A DNA stretch of 64,000 bases from Theropithecus gelada (GCF_003255815.1 NW_020257756.1:2356289-2420288), one strand, 5' to 3'; positions 1 through 11,069 are shown, numbered from the stretch's first letter. Numbers and translations are program-made. Notes: generated by a model from the letters alone, not told the origin.

Positions 1-1268
1 CATGAATCATTTGGTAACAGTACATCGTTTAAATGTACTTAGAAACTATGTTATCTTACCCGGATCTCAAGCAAGGGAGTAAAATGGTTTTTCATTATGG
101 CTCTTGGAGAAGAGCCTATGGCTTTGAACAGAAGGGTTTATCTGGTCTGTGTTGGTCAATAAAAAGTAGTTGAAAGTCACCTTCAGGACTTCTCTTAAGA
201 GTAACTAATCTTTTGACACCCTGGGGCCTTGAATCAATGGTTGCAGATCAATATTTTCTATATTCAGTTATTGTTTCCTTTCACCTTATACACTATGGGC
301 TGAAAATCAACACACTGTAGCCTGAGAAAATCAATGGAGTACATTTGTGGTTTAGAGAACACTGGATAGGAGACATATGTCCTTTTGGAAAACACATACA
401 AAGGAAATTATGTAGACACTTTCTCAGAGGAATCCTAAAGTAATTACTGGATGAATTTGTGATCCGAGAGGTTTCTCCTCAATTACACTGAGAGTGCACA
501 TCAATCACTTACCTTGCAGTAAACAGGCTATCTCAAGCATCCAAATAAAGACACCAAGGTTGTCCCTGTTAGAGTAATTGGCTCCAGTGGGCCAAAACTC
601 AGAATTTACAAACCGCTTCTCATTTCTGGCCCATTTGGGCTTGATTTTCAGGGATGGTTACTGCTTATTGCTTTTAAAAGAATCTTATTTCAGCAGTCTC
701 AAGGAAACATGTCTGAATGGTTTTGAGCTTTCTGTTTTAGTGGAACCAGATGAATTACTATCAGAAGCTAATTCACATTGTGAGTTATGTTTCTTTACCA
801 ACATGCACTCCCTCTTGGGGAATTAAGAAAGCACTGCTTTGGTTTTAAAGTCAAGACCTCAAGAGTGCTGGTTGGCCCTTATACTAGGGAGTTAGTTCTG
901 CAATAGCCTTCAAGAAATAAACACTTCTGTGGTTTGGATGGGGAGTGGAATTTAATGCTGTGTTTTCTGAATTCCCAAATGCTGTTTACCAGGTGAAGAT
1001 CATGTCAAGATAGATGTGCTATAAGATTTTCTTAAGTGAATGATCATTCCTTTCACATAGGAGAAACATGGAGAGGCAGAATTTGTATCTGCATTTTCTG
1101 AATGTACTAGAATATTGAAGATGGGTTGCTTATATTGCCATTTGCAAATCAGAGTCACACAGTTATTTAATCTTAAACAATTAAGGCTCAGGCTAAGACT
1201 TATCCCTACTTCACTGTGTAGCTATCAGCTAGCATCTGAGCTAGCTCAGGCTATGCTTCATTCTAGCC
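1..1268. other. Non-repetitive AT-rich DNA, no gene seen
   Basis: I see no recognisable repeat, splice-bounded frame or RNA gene. The short open frames here have no family signature and interrupt quickly. It reads as intergenic or intronic background DNA. Confidence 0.5.
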
Positions 1269-1446
1269 ATGACATTGGGCAACTCATTCATTCAGTCATT
1301 TATTCATTGTGGAGATATACTATATTTTGAGTGGCAAGTAGTGGCTGGAAATACAGCAGTGAACAAAAAGAAAATCTGGTCCTTTATGTATCTCATAACC
1401 TTGTTGGAAAGAGTGACGTTGTCCAAATCTGAACCAAGGCAGTTGA
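1269..1446 (-). mobile_element. L2 LINE fragment, antisense (first part)
   Basis: The text has the antisense L2 pattern (CATTCATTCAGTCATTTATT, then an 'aatacagcagtgaacaaa' type stretch). It continues after the MLT1 LTR at 1,827, so the LTR appears to have landed in an older L2 copy. No reading frame survives. Assignment is by remembered consensus. Confidence 0.6.
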
Positions 1447-1826
1447 GCTAACAAAATATCACAGCCTGGGTGGCTTAAACAACAGAAATTTATTTTCTGA
1501 CAATTCTGGAGGCTTAGAAGTCCAAGATCAGGGTGCGGGCTGATTCCTTTCCTGGTGAAGTTTCTCTTCCTGGCTTGCAAGTGAACGCCTTCTTAATGTG
1601 TGGAGATAGGAAGGGAAGTGGGGGGTGGAGAGAGAGAAAGAGTGAGAGAAAGTTTACTGATGCCTCTTCTTGTAAGAGCACTAATCTCTTCATGAGAGCT
1701 TTACTCTCATGACTTCATCTAAACCTAATTACCTCCCAAAGGCCCCATCTCCAAATACCATCACATTGGGGGTTAGGATGTCAAGATATGAATTTGAGGG
1801 CAGGTCATAATTCTGTCCATAGCAGG
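1447..1826 (-). mobile_element. MLT1-type MaLR LTR, antisense
   Basis: The left end reads GGGTGGCTTAAACAACAGAA, the reverse complement of the conserved 3' end of MLT1 LTRs. It is followed by the antisense body, including 'cctcccaaaggccccatctcc' at about 1,733-1,753 and 'gggggttaggatgtcaa'. It is a solo LTR with no internal retroviral sequence. It separates two halves of one L2 copy, so it is younger than the L2. About 3-4% of mammalian DNA is of this general LTR class, and no function is implied. Confidence 0.8.
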
Positions 1827-2655
1827 GATATAAAATACTAAATAAGCAAGTACACAATGGGCCAGATGGTAATATACACTACAGAGAAAGATAAAACAAG
1901 GTCCCGGGAGAGTGTTGATGGGGCTGCTGTGTTATGTAAGATAGTCATGAAACGCCTTTCTGATAATGTGACGTTGTAAACTGGGACTTTAGTCTTGACT
2001 GACATGGAGAATCATTGTCAACTTTTGGGCAGAGGAGTGATGTGATCTAACTTATGTTTTAGGTGAATCCCTTTGCCTCTTGTATTGGAAATAGAGGTGG
2101 GGTGAATTAGAAGACCACTGCAGAAATGCAGGCAGGAGTTTACAAAGGGCTACAGAGGCAGACGTAATGAGAAGTGGTCAGATTCTTAATATATTTTTAG
2201 CATAGAACTGATAGGATTTGGTGATGGATTGGATGTGGGATGAGAGGAAGAGAAAAATCAAGGATGATTTTGTTGACATGAGCAACTGAAAAAAGAAAGT
2301 TGCTATTTCTTGAGATGGGGAAGAGCGAGGGACAAATTTTTGTGTGGGGGATTAGAGTTTGGTTTGGCTATTAGACATGATAGCAGAGAAGTCAAGAGGG
2401 CACTTGAATACAGGAGTACAGAGTTTTGGGGCCGAGTCTGAGCTGGGGATCTATATGTGGGAGTCATCAGAACACAGACCTACTCAAAGTCATGAGACCC
2501 AATGGAGTCAGCAAGGAGGTCCCAGGACTGTCTCTGGGAGAGGAATAGGAAGCATCAAAGCTGACAGAAAGAAAAACCAAGTAAAAGGTGACAAGAGAAA
2601 GTGGCATTTCAGAATCCAAGGGAAAAAAAGTATTCTGAAAAGAAAGATGTAGCCA
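1827..2655 (-). mobile_element. L2 LINE, antisense (second part)
   Basis: Several antisense L2 blocks appear in the expected order: 'gcagaggagtgatgtgatct' near 2,030, 'gagaagtggtcagattcttaatat' near 2,169, 'tggattggatgtgggatgag' near 2,226 and 'gggagtcatcagaacacaga' near 2,459. The open frames on both strands here are remnants or chance. The copy is ancient and decayed, and continues the piece at 1,269-1,446. Confidence 0.75.
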
Positions 2656-2678
2656 ACATGTCAAATACTAAAGGTTTT

Positions 2679-2978
2679 TGTTTGTTTGTTTTTTCAAGCA
2701 GGGTTTCACTCTGTCACTCAGGCTGGAGCGCAGTGTCATGGTCATGGTTAGGGAGCCTTGACCACCCAGGTCAAGTGATCCTCCTGCCTCAGTCTCCCAA
2801 GTAGCTGGGACCACAGGTGTGCACCACCAGGCCCAGATCTTTTTTCTTTTCTTTTTTTTGGTAGAGATGGGGTTTAGCCATGTTGCCCAGGCTGGTCTCC
2901 AACTGAGCTCAAGCAATCCTCCCTCCTTGACCTCCCAAAGTGCTGGGATTACAGACATGAGCCATTGCACCCAGCCTG
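2679..2978 (-). mobile_element. Alu element, antisense (old, J/S type)
   Basis: This is a full dimeric Alu read backwards: T-rich tail at 2,679-2,694, 'cactctgtcactcaggctgg', two monomers, and an end at 'gcacccagcct'. It is flanked by a target-site duplication CTAAAGGTTTT at 2,668-2,678 and 2,979-2,989, which fixes its borders. The 163-residue minus-strand open frame crossing it (2,668-3,159) is Alu plus flank, not a gene. Confidence 0.93.
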
Positions 2979-4799
2979 CTAAAGGTTTTAGTGAAGAAAT
3001 AATAGTGAAGTTCTGTATACTAGACTGTCTATTGCCCGCCTGGCATCGTTTAAAGCTGGAACTACATTTCCCAGGAATCCCCTTCCCTGTATGGTTCTTA
3101 GTTGGGCAAGAAAGACACTTGCATTGAGATTTGGAAGACAGTGGTGAAGCAAAAGCCATGATTCACAGGAAGTCATGGCAGCCAGTTGCAGTGGCTTTGC
3201 AGGTTTCTCCAGAGCTCCCATGTGGTAGCTGTGATGTTCAGGTGCAACCTGGAAGTTACCTGGGTTTCCCTGTGAGCTTTGGTTGCTTCTCCCCATTCAC
3301 TGCTTTAGTTTAGGGCCTGGCAACGTTGTCCAGTCTTTTGGCTTTCATGAGGTACATTGGAAGAAGAATTGCCTTGGGCCACACATAAGATACAGTAACA
3401 ATAACGATAGCTGATGAGCTAAAAAAAAAGGCCCATGCATAAATTTTATAATGTTTTAAGAAAGTTAGGGACTGTTTTCCTTCTTTCGCTGCAGTCTTTA
3501 ATTCCTGTGTTAAACTCCTTTTTTCTTAATACTTGTAGTAACTGTTTTCTGAGCAAATCCAGACTGATAAATTCTGTTTGGATCTTTATAGGGTCACTTC
3601 AAAAATCCTAGACACTTCTTAGGATTTAAAAGGCAGTAGAGCCCCTGACTGCCTTTATAAATTCCTCTTTTATTTTGCTCTAAGAAATGTTGAAATGAGT
3701 CAAGGACAAACATTAAGTAAACCCAAAGGCTACACAACTCCTTTACCTCAGGGAATGTACTCATTTCTCCTGTCTCTAGCTTATTGGACAATCTGCCAGC
3801 AATACAAAATACCCAAAATTTGATTGTGAGTTTCCCTTCCCTGTCAAGTAAAACCCTTTATTTCTCAGATAAGTTTAAATTCTTCCTCTCATTAATACTG
3901 TCTTCTTCCCTGCAAAAGTTAAAGCACACCTGGCTATTAAATCTTCCTTCTGTTTTTTTTTCAACAGATAAAGTGCAAAAAGTGGATTGGCATCTTCATA
4001 AAATTACAGCTCCACAATCTCTCTCCTCCCATTTCATGTTATTTTGTTCAGTCACAGTCTGAGCATCTCCCTCATAGACCAGGAAGAGGCCTGGCTACTT
4101 CTTAGGCATGAGGGGGTGCTCAGTCTTACTCTAGATCTATTGCAGAATTTTAAAAAGGAATCTCCATGTGTTACAGTTTTCTAGTCTCACAGGTCATGCA
4201 CACATAAGAACTCTGCATCAGTCCTCACCCACAGACTTTAAAAAACACAAAGAAATCTGCAGACCAAACAAGCTCAAGTAGCAGTTTACAATGTGGACAC
4301 CTAATCTGTGACTGGATTTTCAAATGATCTGAGAATTTAATTGTATTACATTTTAGATCCACATGAATCTTATCAGCCATAGATTATGACAGAAACAATA
4401 TTTTTTGGGGAAGAAGGTAAACAGAGGAAATGGTAGAGAGAAGATCAGAAAGGTTTTTTTGGCCACAGTGTGGCCATGGAGCCAATTAAATGATGGCAGT
4501 TGGCCAGCGTAGAGAGCCTGTGAACTTAAAATTCAACTGAAAGAGAGATCAACACAAGTGGTAGCATCCGATATGTGGTATTCTGTACTTACTTTTTTAA
4601 CTATAACAACTCGAAGATGATTCATCTTGGTACATATAGAACTGCATCAGTCTTTTTGACAATTGTATAGTAATCTTTTGTTTGTTTATGCTATAATTTG
4701 TTTAACCATTTCCTTACTGAGTGAAACGTTGTTGTAAAATCATTTTTTAAATCAAATACAATACTGGAATGAATGACCTTTGCATCATTCGAGGTTCAT
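2979..4799. other. Mostly non-repetitive DNA, possible old repeat at 2,990-3,340
   Basis: No gene is recognised. The stretch 2,990-3,340 ('aactacatttcccaggaatcc' near 3,058, 'tggtagctgtgatg' near 3,223) resembles mammalian-wide old repeats, but I cannot name a family. The remainder is AT-rich and without signals. Confidence 0.4.
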
Positions 4800-5379
4800 T
4801 CTGAAAAACAGAATTTACTTAGTATTTCAAACAGAAAAATTCAATATAGGTAACTGATTAGAATGGTCTTAGAGGTGTTGGAAGGGCAAAAGGAAGAAGG
4901 TTTAGGGGCCCTGGGAATAAAGGAAGATGGTGTGATAATCTGAGATCAGAAGCTGCTCATCCCACCAGGGTAGAGGTGGCACTGTAGGAGATAATGGAGT
5001 TGGTTCTGACTCTGCCAGAGTTGTGTACCTAGATTAGAACTGAAATAGCTGAAAAGATGCTGTCTATCATGCTGGGGGGTTGGAATCCTGTTGCCACTAC
5101 AGTTCCTGCCAGCCTCCCCTAGCAACTGCCACACTGCCAGGGCCAGAAGCAGAATGTTTGTCTCTTCTTGGACCAAGAAAAGACAACTAGAGCCTGTTGT
5201 TGGGAGAACCAAACAGGAAGTGGCCGACAAGACAGCCTTAAAAATGTGGTCTGCACACTTCCAGCTCCAGGCATACAAGCATAGTCTAGAAGGGTGGCTG
5301 TGTGCTGAGGAGCAGTGGGTCACTGAGTAGCACAATCTGTGCCTTAGAGTCCTTGGCACCCATCCATGTTCTTCTACCC
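4800..5379. other. Possible ancient unclassified repeat
   Basis: The stretch contains 'aggtgttggaagggcaaaag', 'ctagcaactgccacactgcc' and 'gaagtggccgac'. Together these suggest a very degraded LTR or MER-type element, but no diagnostic ends are visible. The 154-residue minus-strand frame over it has no recognisable domain and I do not call it a gene. Confidence 0.3.
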
Positions 5380-5757
5380 TGATATGGTATGGCTGTGTGT
5401 CCCCACTCAAATCTCATATTGAATTGTAATCCCTACATGTCAGGGGAGGGCATGGTGGAAGGTAATTTGATCATGGGGGTGGACTTCCCCGTTGCTGCTC
5501 TTGTGATAGTGAGTTCTCATGAGATCTGGTTGTTTGGAGGTGCGTGGCACTTCCCCCTTTGCTCTCTTTCTTTCTCCTGCTCTGCTATGGTAAGATGTGC
5601 TTGCTTCCCCTTTGCCTTCTGCCATGATTGTAAGTTTCCTGAGGCCTCCCAGTGATGTTTCCTGTACAGCCTGTGGAAATGTGAGTGAGTCAATTAAACC
5701 TCTCTTCTTGATAAATTACCCAGTCGCAGATAGTTCTTTATAGCAGTGAACTCATAT
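5380..5757 (+). mobile_element. MST/THE1-type MaLR solo LTR
   Basis: It starts TGATATGGTATGGCTGTG and runs through 'aaatctcat', 'gtgatagtgagttctcatga', 'cttctgccatgattgtaagt' and 'gtcaattaaacctctcttct', ending near 'ttctttatagcagtgaac'. This is the complete order of an MST LTR. There is no internal region, so it is a recombined solo LTR. Two more copies in the same orientation lie at 12.0 and 42.9 kb. Confidence 0.88.
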
Positions 5758-6780
5758 TTTGCCATTATTTGAGTATATTTTCAGGAAAAATTCATCATGT
5801 GGAATTGCCCCAACAGTGGATAGGCAGGAAATTTTGAAAGCTATAACCCAAACTCCCTTTCCTAGAGGCGTACTTGAGAGTGCCTATTTTTCCATGCCCT
5901 TACCAAATCTGCATCTTCACCCATTCAGTAGAACTAGCCTTTAAACCCTTATCAGTCATGCTCCAAAGCCTCTGCTCTCAGGAAACACCACGCTTATCAC
6001 CCCTGGAAAAAAAGCAAAAATCATTCTTAAAAATGTCTGAAATTCTTAACTTAACTAGAATCTCATGGTTTGTAATATTAAAATAAGGACACACCCAGCA
6101 AGGTTAAGGCTCTCTCTCACTCATTCATACAGCCCCATGAGTTAGCTCAACAGCACGCTCTTATAAAGGGAGGTGGCAGGATTTCAAAGGTTCAGTAGAC
6201 ATGGCCTAGGGCTGGCTCTGCAGTGACTGGAGCAGGAAGTAACTCTTCAGAGCTGGGTGGAAGCCCGGATGCCACCTGATCAAAACCCTTCATTGTGTTG
6301 CTGGAGAAAGAGGCCTAGAGAGGTTAATGACCGATGCGCAGAGCTGACCAGAAGAACAGGCTGAAGAGGACTGAACTTTCTGGAGTCGGATGGAGCATGT
6401 CTTATTCTTAGGCAACTAACAAATCAGGAGCACCAGAATAATTCTAGGGGAGAAAGATAAAATATTTAACAAAAATATTTACTGTTCATTATGGGAAAAA
6501 TAAGGACTCTTTTGGACTTAGTTTATGGCATATGTCATTTGTATTTTGAATTTCATATTGGTGAGGGGCCACCATTCACTGTTTACAGCCTCCGTAGGGC
6601 CTGGTTCAGCCTGAAATCTAGGTCTCTTGATCCAGTGCTTTGTTCCTTCTTTCTCCACATGCCATCTCTGTTTGAGCACCACTAGACATTACAATACACC
6701 AGGAGAAAGTGATATTTCTGGTTCTTCACTATTTATTCTGATTTTAGGTGAAATGAATGGTGAAATACACACATTATCTA
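5758..6780. other. Non-repetitive DNA, no gene seen
   Basis: No repeat with recognisable ends and no coding signature. Short open frames on the plus strand here have no family resemblance. Confidence 0.45.
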
Positions 6781-6782
6781 TT

Positions 6783-7121
6783 ATTTTATTTATTTATTTT
6801 TGAGATAGAGTCATGCTCTGTCACCCAGGCTGGAGTGCAGTGGCGTGATCTTGGCTCACTGTAACCTCCACCTCCCAGTTTCAAGTGACTTTCCTGCCTC
6901 AGCCTCCCAAGTAGCTGGGATTTACAGGCGCCCCGCTGGGATTTACAGGCGCCCGCCACCATACCTGGCTACTTTTTGTATTATTATTATTATTATTTTT
7001 AGTAGAGACAGGGTTTTGCCATGTTGGCCAGGCTGGTCTAGTACTCCTGACCTCAAGTGATCTGCCCGCCTCAACCTCCCAAAGTGCTGGGATTACAGGT
7101 GTGAACCATTGTGCTGGACCT
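6783..7121 (-). mobile_element. Alu element, antisense, with a small internal tandem duplication
   Basis: A (TTTA)n-like tail at 6,783-6,800 is followed by 'ctctgtcacccaggctggag', both monomers and an end at 'gtgctggacct'. Around 6,917-6,957 the phrase GCTGGGATTTACAGGCGCCC occurs twice in tandem, a local duplication not present in Alu consensus. A (TTA)n stretch in the middle A-rich linker (6,981-6,998) is also expanded. Confidence 0.92.
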
Positions 7122-7299
7122 CAAATTATTTAAAACACATTTTTAGAATTCCTAAAAAATTTCAGTGGGACTCAAAATTTCAAATATCTCAAATATCAAA
7201 ATTTATAAACCTAGAAAACCTCAAGTAATATAAAAATTTATGAAAATAAGTAAGCATACATTATAGTAGTATAAATTATTCATCGATAAAATCTATAAA

Positions 7300-7447
7300 A
7301 TAATGTCTTTTTTTCTTTCTTCTTTTTCTTAGCTATGGGGTCTTGCTATATCGAACAGGATGGTCTCCAACTCCTGGAGATTGCTTATCTTCCTAGCTCA
7401 GCTTCCCAAGCAGCTGGGACTGCAGGTACATGTCACCACTCCTGGCT
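7300..7447 (-). mobile_element. Alu-related monomer fragment, antisense
   Basis: The text 'ggggtcttgctatatcgaac', 'ctccaactcctggagattgc' and 'cccaagcagctgggactgca' matches one diverged Alu half read backwards, with a T-rich start. Only one arm is present, so it is an old monomer (FLAM/FRAM-like) or a truncated AluJ. Confidence 0.6.
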
Positions 7448-7520
7448 CAGACATTTTCTTTTGACTCTGTCTTCAAGTCACCCCATCTCCTAAGAGTACC
7501 TTTTGAAAATTTTTGTACCC

Positions 7521-8236
7521 TTTTTTTTTTTTTTAGAGTGGCACTCTTTTTATTATGGTAAGCTGTTCTATTTTGTTTTGAAGACAGCATTTCTGGCTTG
7601 TCTTTGTTTTTCTTAGTTTCATCATGCACAGACAGACTTATGCTTTCAGTGGAAGCTTTCCAATTGTACATCTGGCTGCTCGTTGCAACCTTGATGTGCA
7701 TAGACCTGTCTAGATGTAAAAAAATGAACACAGATTTGTTTTGTTGTATAAATTAAAAATTGAGTCATTGATTTTTGAATACATAATTTAGATTTCATGT
7801 TTTTTGGAAATATGAAAATACCAGCATCGTTCAGAACTAAGTATGTGTTTCAATACTTAAGAATAACATAGTTTACCAGAATACTGAACATGGTACCATA
7901 AACACTAAGTACCATACTGTCAGTTTTTGATCCTTTTTCTTCTTTTTTGTCTTTCTGCTTCTTGGGCTTATAATTCAGATTTGTAAAATAACATGAGTGT
8001 GGCTGAATTGTGAATTATGTAGACCCCCATGACTGGACCTGAAAACTTGACCACTTTTAGGACCACTTTTTCTTTGCGGAAGTGCTAGTTTACATTTAAG
8101 CAACTGACTTAAAAATGAGCTTTTTGTATTGCAGCATGTCTACTAGTCAATGTATGAAAATATTAATTTTATATATAGTTCTTATCTACACTACAATAAG
8201 AAAAGTTGGACAGAAACTTAACTGGTGAACAAGCAT
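7521..8236 (-). pseudogene. Putative processed retrocopy, 3' end, parent not identified
   Basis: Read on the minus strand, an AATAAA signal (complement at 7,549-7,554) is followed 14 nt later by a run of 14 A (T run at 7,521-7,534). That is the structure of a reverse-transcribed polyadenylated RNA inserted in minus orientation. The sequence upstream looks like A+T-rich 3' UTR, and a short open minus frame runs up to the tail. I could not recognise the parent or find a matching target-site duplication. The 5' limit is unknown: the block may end before the Alu at 8,251 or continue towards the CpG-rich DNA near 9.9 kb. Confidence 0.4.
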
Positions 8237-8250
8237 AAGAATCTAAATCT

Positions 8251-8549
8251 TTTTTTTTTTTTTGAGACGGAGTCTGGCTCTGCCGCCCAGGCTGGAGTGC
8301 AGTGGCCGGATCTCAGCTCACTGCAAGCTCCGCCTCCCGGGTTCACGCCATTCTCCTGCCTCAGCCTCCCGAGTAGCTGGGACTACAGGCGCCCGCCACC
8401 TCGCCCGGCTAGTTTTTTGTATTTTTTTTTTAGTAGAGACGGGGTTTCACCGTGTTAGCCAGGGTGGTCTTGATCTCCTGGCCTCGTGATCCGCCCGTCT
8501 TGGCCTCCCAAAGTGCTGGGATTACAGGCTTGAGCCACCGCGCCCGGCC
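8251..8549 (-). mobile_element. AluY of the Old World monkey AluYR type, antisense
   Basis: This is a full-length, little-diverged Alu with most CpGs intact ('gagccaccgcgcccggcc' at its right end). It is flanked by the duplication AAGAATCTAAATCT at 8,237-8,250 and 8,550-8,563. Its sense strand has CTCAAGCC, ACTAGCCGGGCGAGG and GATCCGGCCACTGC, where human AluY reads CTCACGCC, ATTAGCCGGGCGTGG and GAGATCGCGCCACTGC-like text. These are typical of AluYR lineages of cercopithecoid monkeys. It is the youngest repeat in the window and interrupts the possible retrocopy. Confidence 0.95.
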
Positions 8550-9033
8550 AAGAATCTAAATCTTAACAACCAAATCGACAGCCCCTATTGAAAGCTCATT
8601 TGAGCTAGTGCATTCTGCTAAGTGATGGTGCTCTTTTATAAAAGTCATGTCACAAACTAAAACATTTGTCCAAATTAACTTCTCATAAACCTAGCCTCAG
8701 ACGTGAAGAAACATCTAGTAAAGACTGTGTTTACCAGGGATGTCATTCCCTATCACATCCATGTCAGTGCACCTATCCTTGAGTTTCCTAAGTATTAGGG
8801 TGAACTATATGAAATTGCTTTGTTTTTGGAAAAAAACCAAAATAATCAAACAGCAGCAATTTCTTATGGCGTAACCTATACTTTGTTTCCTGAAGATGCT
8901 ATTTCTAGCATATTTTTCTTTCCAAATATTTTTGGGAATATTTGTAATAAAAAATAAGCATAGTTTACCTATTTTGGTCTCTGCTACCTGAAATTATTGT
9001 AATAGAAGCTTAATTAATGAATATCCACTGGAA
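8550..9033. other. Non-repetitive AT-rich DNA, possibly part of the retrocopy block
   Basis: No known repeat is seen. On the minus strand it resembles 3' UTR-type sequence continuing from 7,521-8,236, but nothing proves it belongs to the same transcript. Confidence 0.35.
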
Positions 9034-9184
9034 TCAGATGTTGGGAGAAAGTGGCCAAAGGAAGCTGCCTCTGGGTATCACCGTCCAGGTCCCCGTCATA
9101 GTGTCTTTCCAGAATCTTAGGGATGGCGGTACCGTAGGTGAGGCTTCCGAGATATTTGTGGCTGTCCTTGACATCCTGTTCACC
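9034..9184 (-). other. Coding-like conserved-looking block
   Basis: Minus-strand reading from 9,184 to about 9,034 is open in one frame for about 50 codons. The composition is protein-like (… DSHKYLGSLTYGTAIPK, then ILERHYDGDLDGD) and five CpGs are kept in otherwise CpG-poor DNA. It could be a fragment of an exon or retrocopied mRNA. I do not recognise the protein, and the frame has no clear start or splice sites. A second minus frame over the same DNA is also open. Confidence 0.3.
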
Positions 9185-9837
9185 ATTTTTTTTTTCTGGT
9201 CATAACACACAAGCTCCAAATAATCTACATTAAAAAGCCAATATCTAGTCCTAAACAGCACTTTTCATTCATAGTTGAAAGAACCTCAGTGTCCCGCTGT
9301 CAGCTCTGAAAATAGGCTGTAGTAAAATAGAATTACATACCAAGTGCAATTAAGAACAAACCAGCCAACTTGGTGCAAAGTTTCAGCTTTTTTTTTAGGA
9401 AAGCAAGACTTCTTTTGAACCATTTGCTTTAAAATTCTAATGTTATTGTAAAAATATTTACTTTAGTAACTCAAAAGGTGCTGTTTATTTTATAACATAG
9501 TTGAATACATTTTCCTTCATCAATAGTTCTCTTTATAGTTGTATAAATATCAGCTTGTGTGTATGCCGTTACTTTTATGGTACTTAAAATGAAAGTGAAG
9601 GAAAGCACTGTAATTGGGGTCAGATAATTTTATTACGAAATGCATGCTGTAGTTTAGTGCATACATTAAAACATCATACACTAGGTTTAAATTTCTAATT
9701 TCATTTTTGTCTGAAATCAGAGAAATTTTATCTAGACTATCAAGCCTAAACAAAAACAAATACAAAAATACAAAAACTCGCACTATAACAAATCTCATGT
9801 ATTCCTTTATAGTGGAGAGAATTGCTTTGCAAAGGAG
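9185..9837. other. AT-rich non-repetitive DNA
   Basis: No repeat or gene recognised. On the minus strand it again resembles UTR-like sequence lying between the coding-like block and the CpG-rich segment. A T run at 9,186-9,195 is the only simple repeat. Confidence 0.4.
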
Positions 9838-10200
9838 TCCGGGTCCCACTGGAAGGACCCCTTTCCATACACCGTAGCAATTCCGTAGCAGCCTCGACTC
9901 TCCCCTCGACGGACGGCAGATGGCGCTGCGCTTCTCTTTTTGCCGCCTCGATGACGGGACAGGAACCCAACTTTGGCAGAGCTGAGTTGAAGATTGCTAG
10001 CGACCTATTCGGAACTGGGTGAGCAAAGGAAACTACGCATATAGAATCACACTTTACCTTGCTTCATACCGATCTGTGCTCTGGAGAACGTGCAGTTTCT
10101 GTTATCCGTGATCCCGGGGGCTGCGTGTGTTGGATTAACCGGGCTCATTGCCTCTTACAAATTGCTTGTCAGGAGAAGGTAGCTCGGGGCAGGTTGAAAG
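9838..10200. promoter_or_regulatory. Small CpG-rich segment, candidate promoter or first exon
   Basis: About 20 CpG dinucleotides fall in some 360 bp, including 'gacggacggcagatggcgct' (9,909-9,928) and GCCGCCTCGATGACGGGAC (9,942-9,960), while flanking DNA is nearly CpG-free. On the plus strand the CpG-rich stretch ends in GGAACTGGGTGAGC (10,012-10,025), a plausible exon end plus splice donor. Open frames run on both strands, 66 codons plus and 74 codons minus, as expected for GC-rich DNA. It could be a lncRNA promoter, the 5' end of a retrocopy on the minus strand, or an enhancer. No TATA box is evident. Confidence 0.4.
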
Positions 10201-11069
10201 ACTGTTATCAGCAGCACTCAACGAACATCAGCAAATGGACACTCTCTGCTTCCTCATAATCAATTTGTATTTATGAAAGATCCCTTGGTGCTCTTTAGTG
10301 GGCTGCGGTGAGAAGATGTGATTTGGAACTTGGAGAAGTTCGTGGTCAAGAAGGTGACCTGCAGATAGTCAGTCAAAACTAAACAACCACAGCCACACTT
10401 CTCTGCGTTCCTGCTTCATCCACTAATTGTGTCCAGGGCTCCCCAGCAATCTCGCCTCTCTTTAGTCTTTGGTTTGTGTCTGCTTTCTCCTTCTAGGTCT
10501 GTTCCTTTGGCTAAATTTGCATGTGTTGACCTTGGCAAACAGATATATTTAGCTTTATTTTCTTAAATAACTTTATAGAAATGCTTTTTTGGTGGGAAAA
10601 TGATGACATTAAGTATAATAATCATGTAGTTTTCAGCTAGTTGGGATCTTAGGGATTATTTAACTCAACTGATTAAATAATACTATGAGAAAGTGGCACC
10701 TGGCCATGTGCAATGCCATGCTCAGTTCACATAGAGGCAGAGTGAGAACTCTGACCCAGGTTTCTTGAGGATCAGTCTAACAACCCATCTGACGTTATGC
10801 TCGATTCTATTTTTAAACAAGTACAGATCATAAATGCCAGGGTTAATTTATTTCCCTGCCACGCAGATCACGGATGGATTTTGGTCACACTCATCACACA
10901 GCCATACATGCAAATCCCTCCCCACCATTCCCACCAGAGTCAGTGGCTCGGTTCTCTTTGCTGCTGTTCCCTTTGTTCACACCTATACCAGGCACTAGCC
11001 CCGTTGTGCTGGAGTTTCCTCTCTAGATATGAGATTGCTGGGAACAGGCATGCCATCTCACTCATGTTT
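10201..11069. other. Mostly non-repetitive DNA, possible MIR remnant
   Basis: A stretch near 10,630-10,770 ('gggattatttaactcaact', 'tgacccaggtttcttgagga') looks like a very degraded antisense MIR. Nothing else is identified. Confidence 0.35.

Noticed and set aside
2668..3159. 163-codon minus-strand open frame
   Set aside because: Mostly antisense Alu plus flank; typical Alu-derived peptide text (WRPAWATWLNPIS-like) and no gene structure.
4946..5410. 154-codon minus-strand open frame
   Set aside because: Ends inside an MST LTR and starts in a probable old repeat; no recognisable domain.
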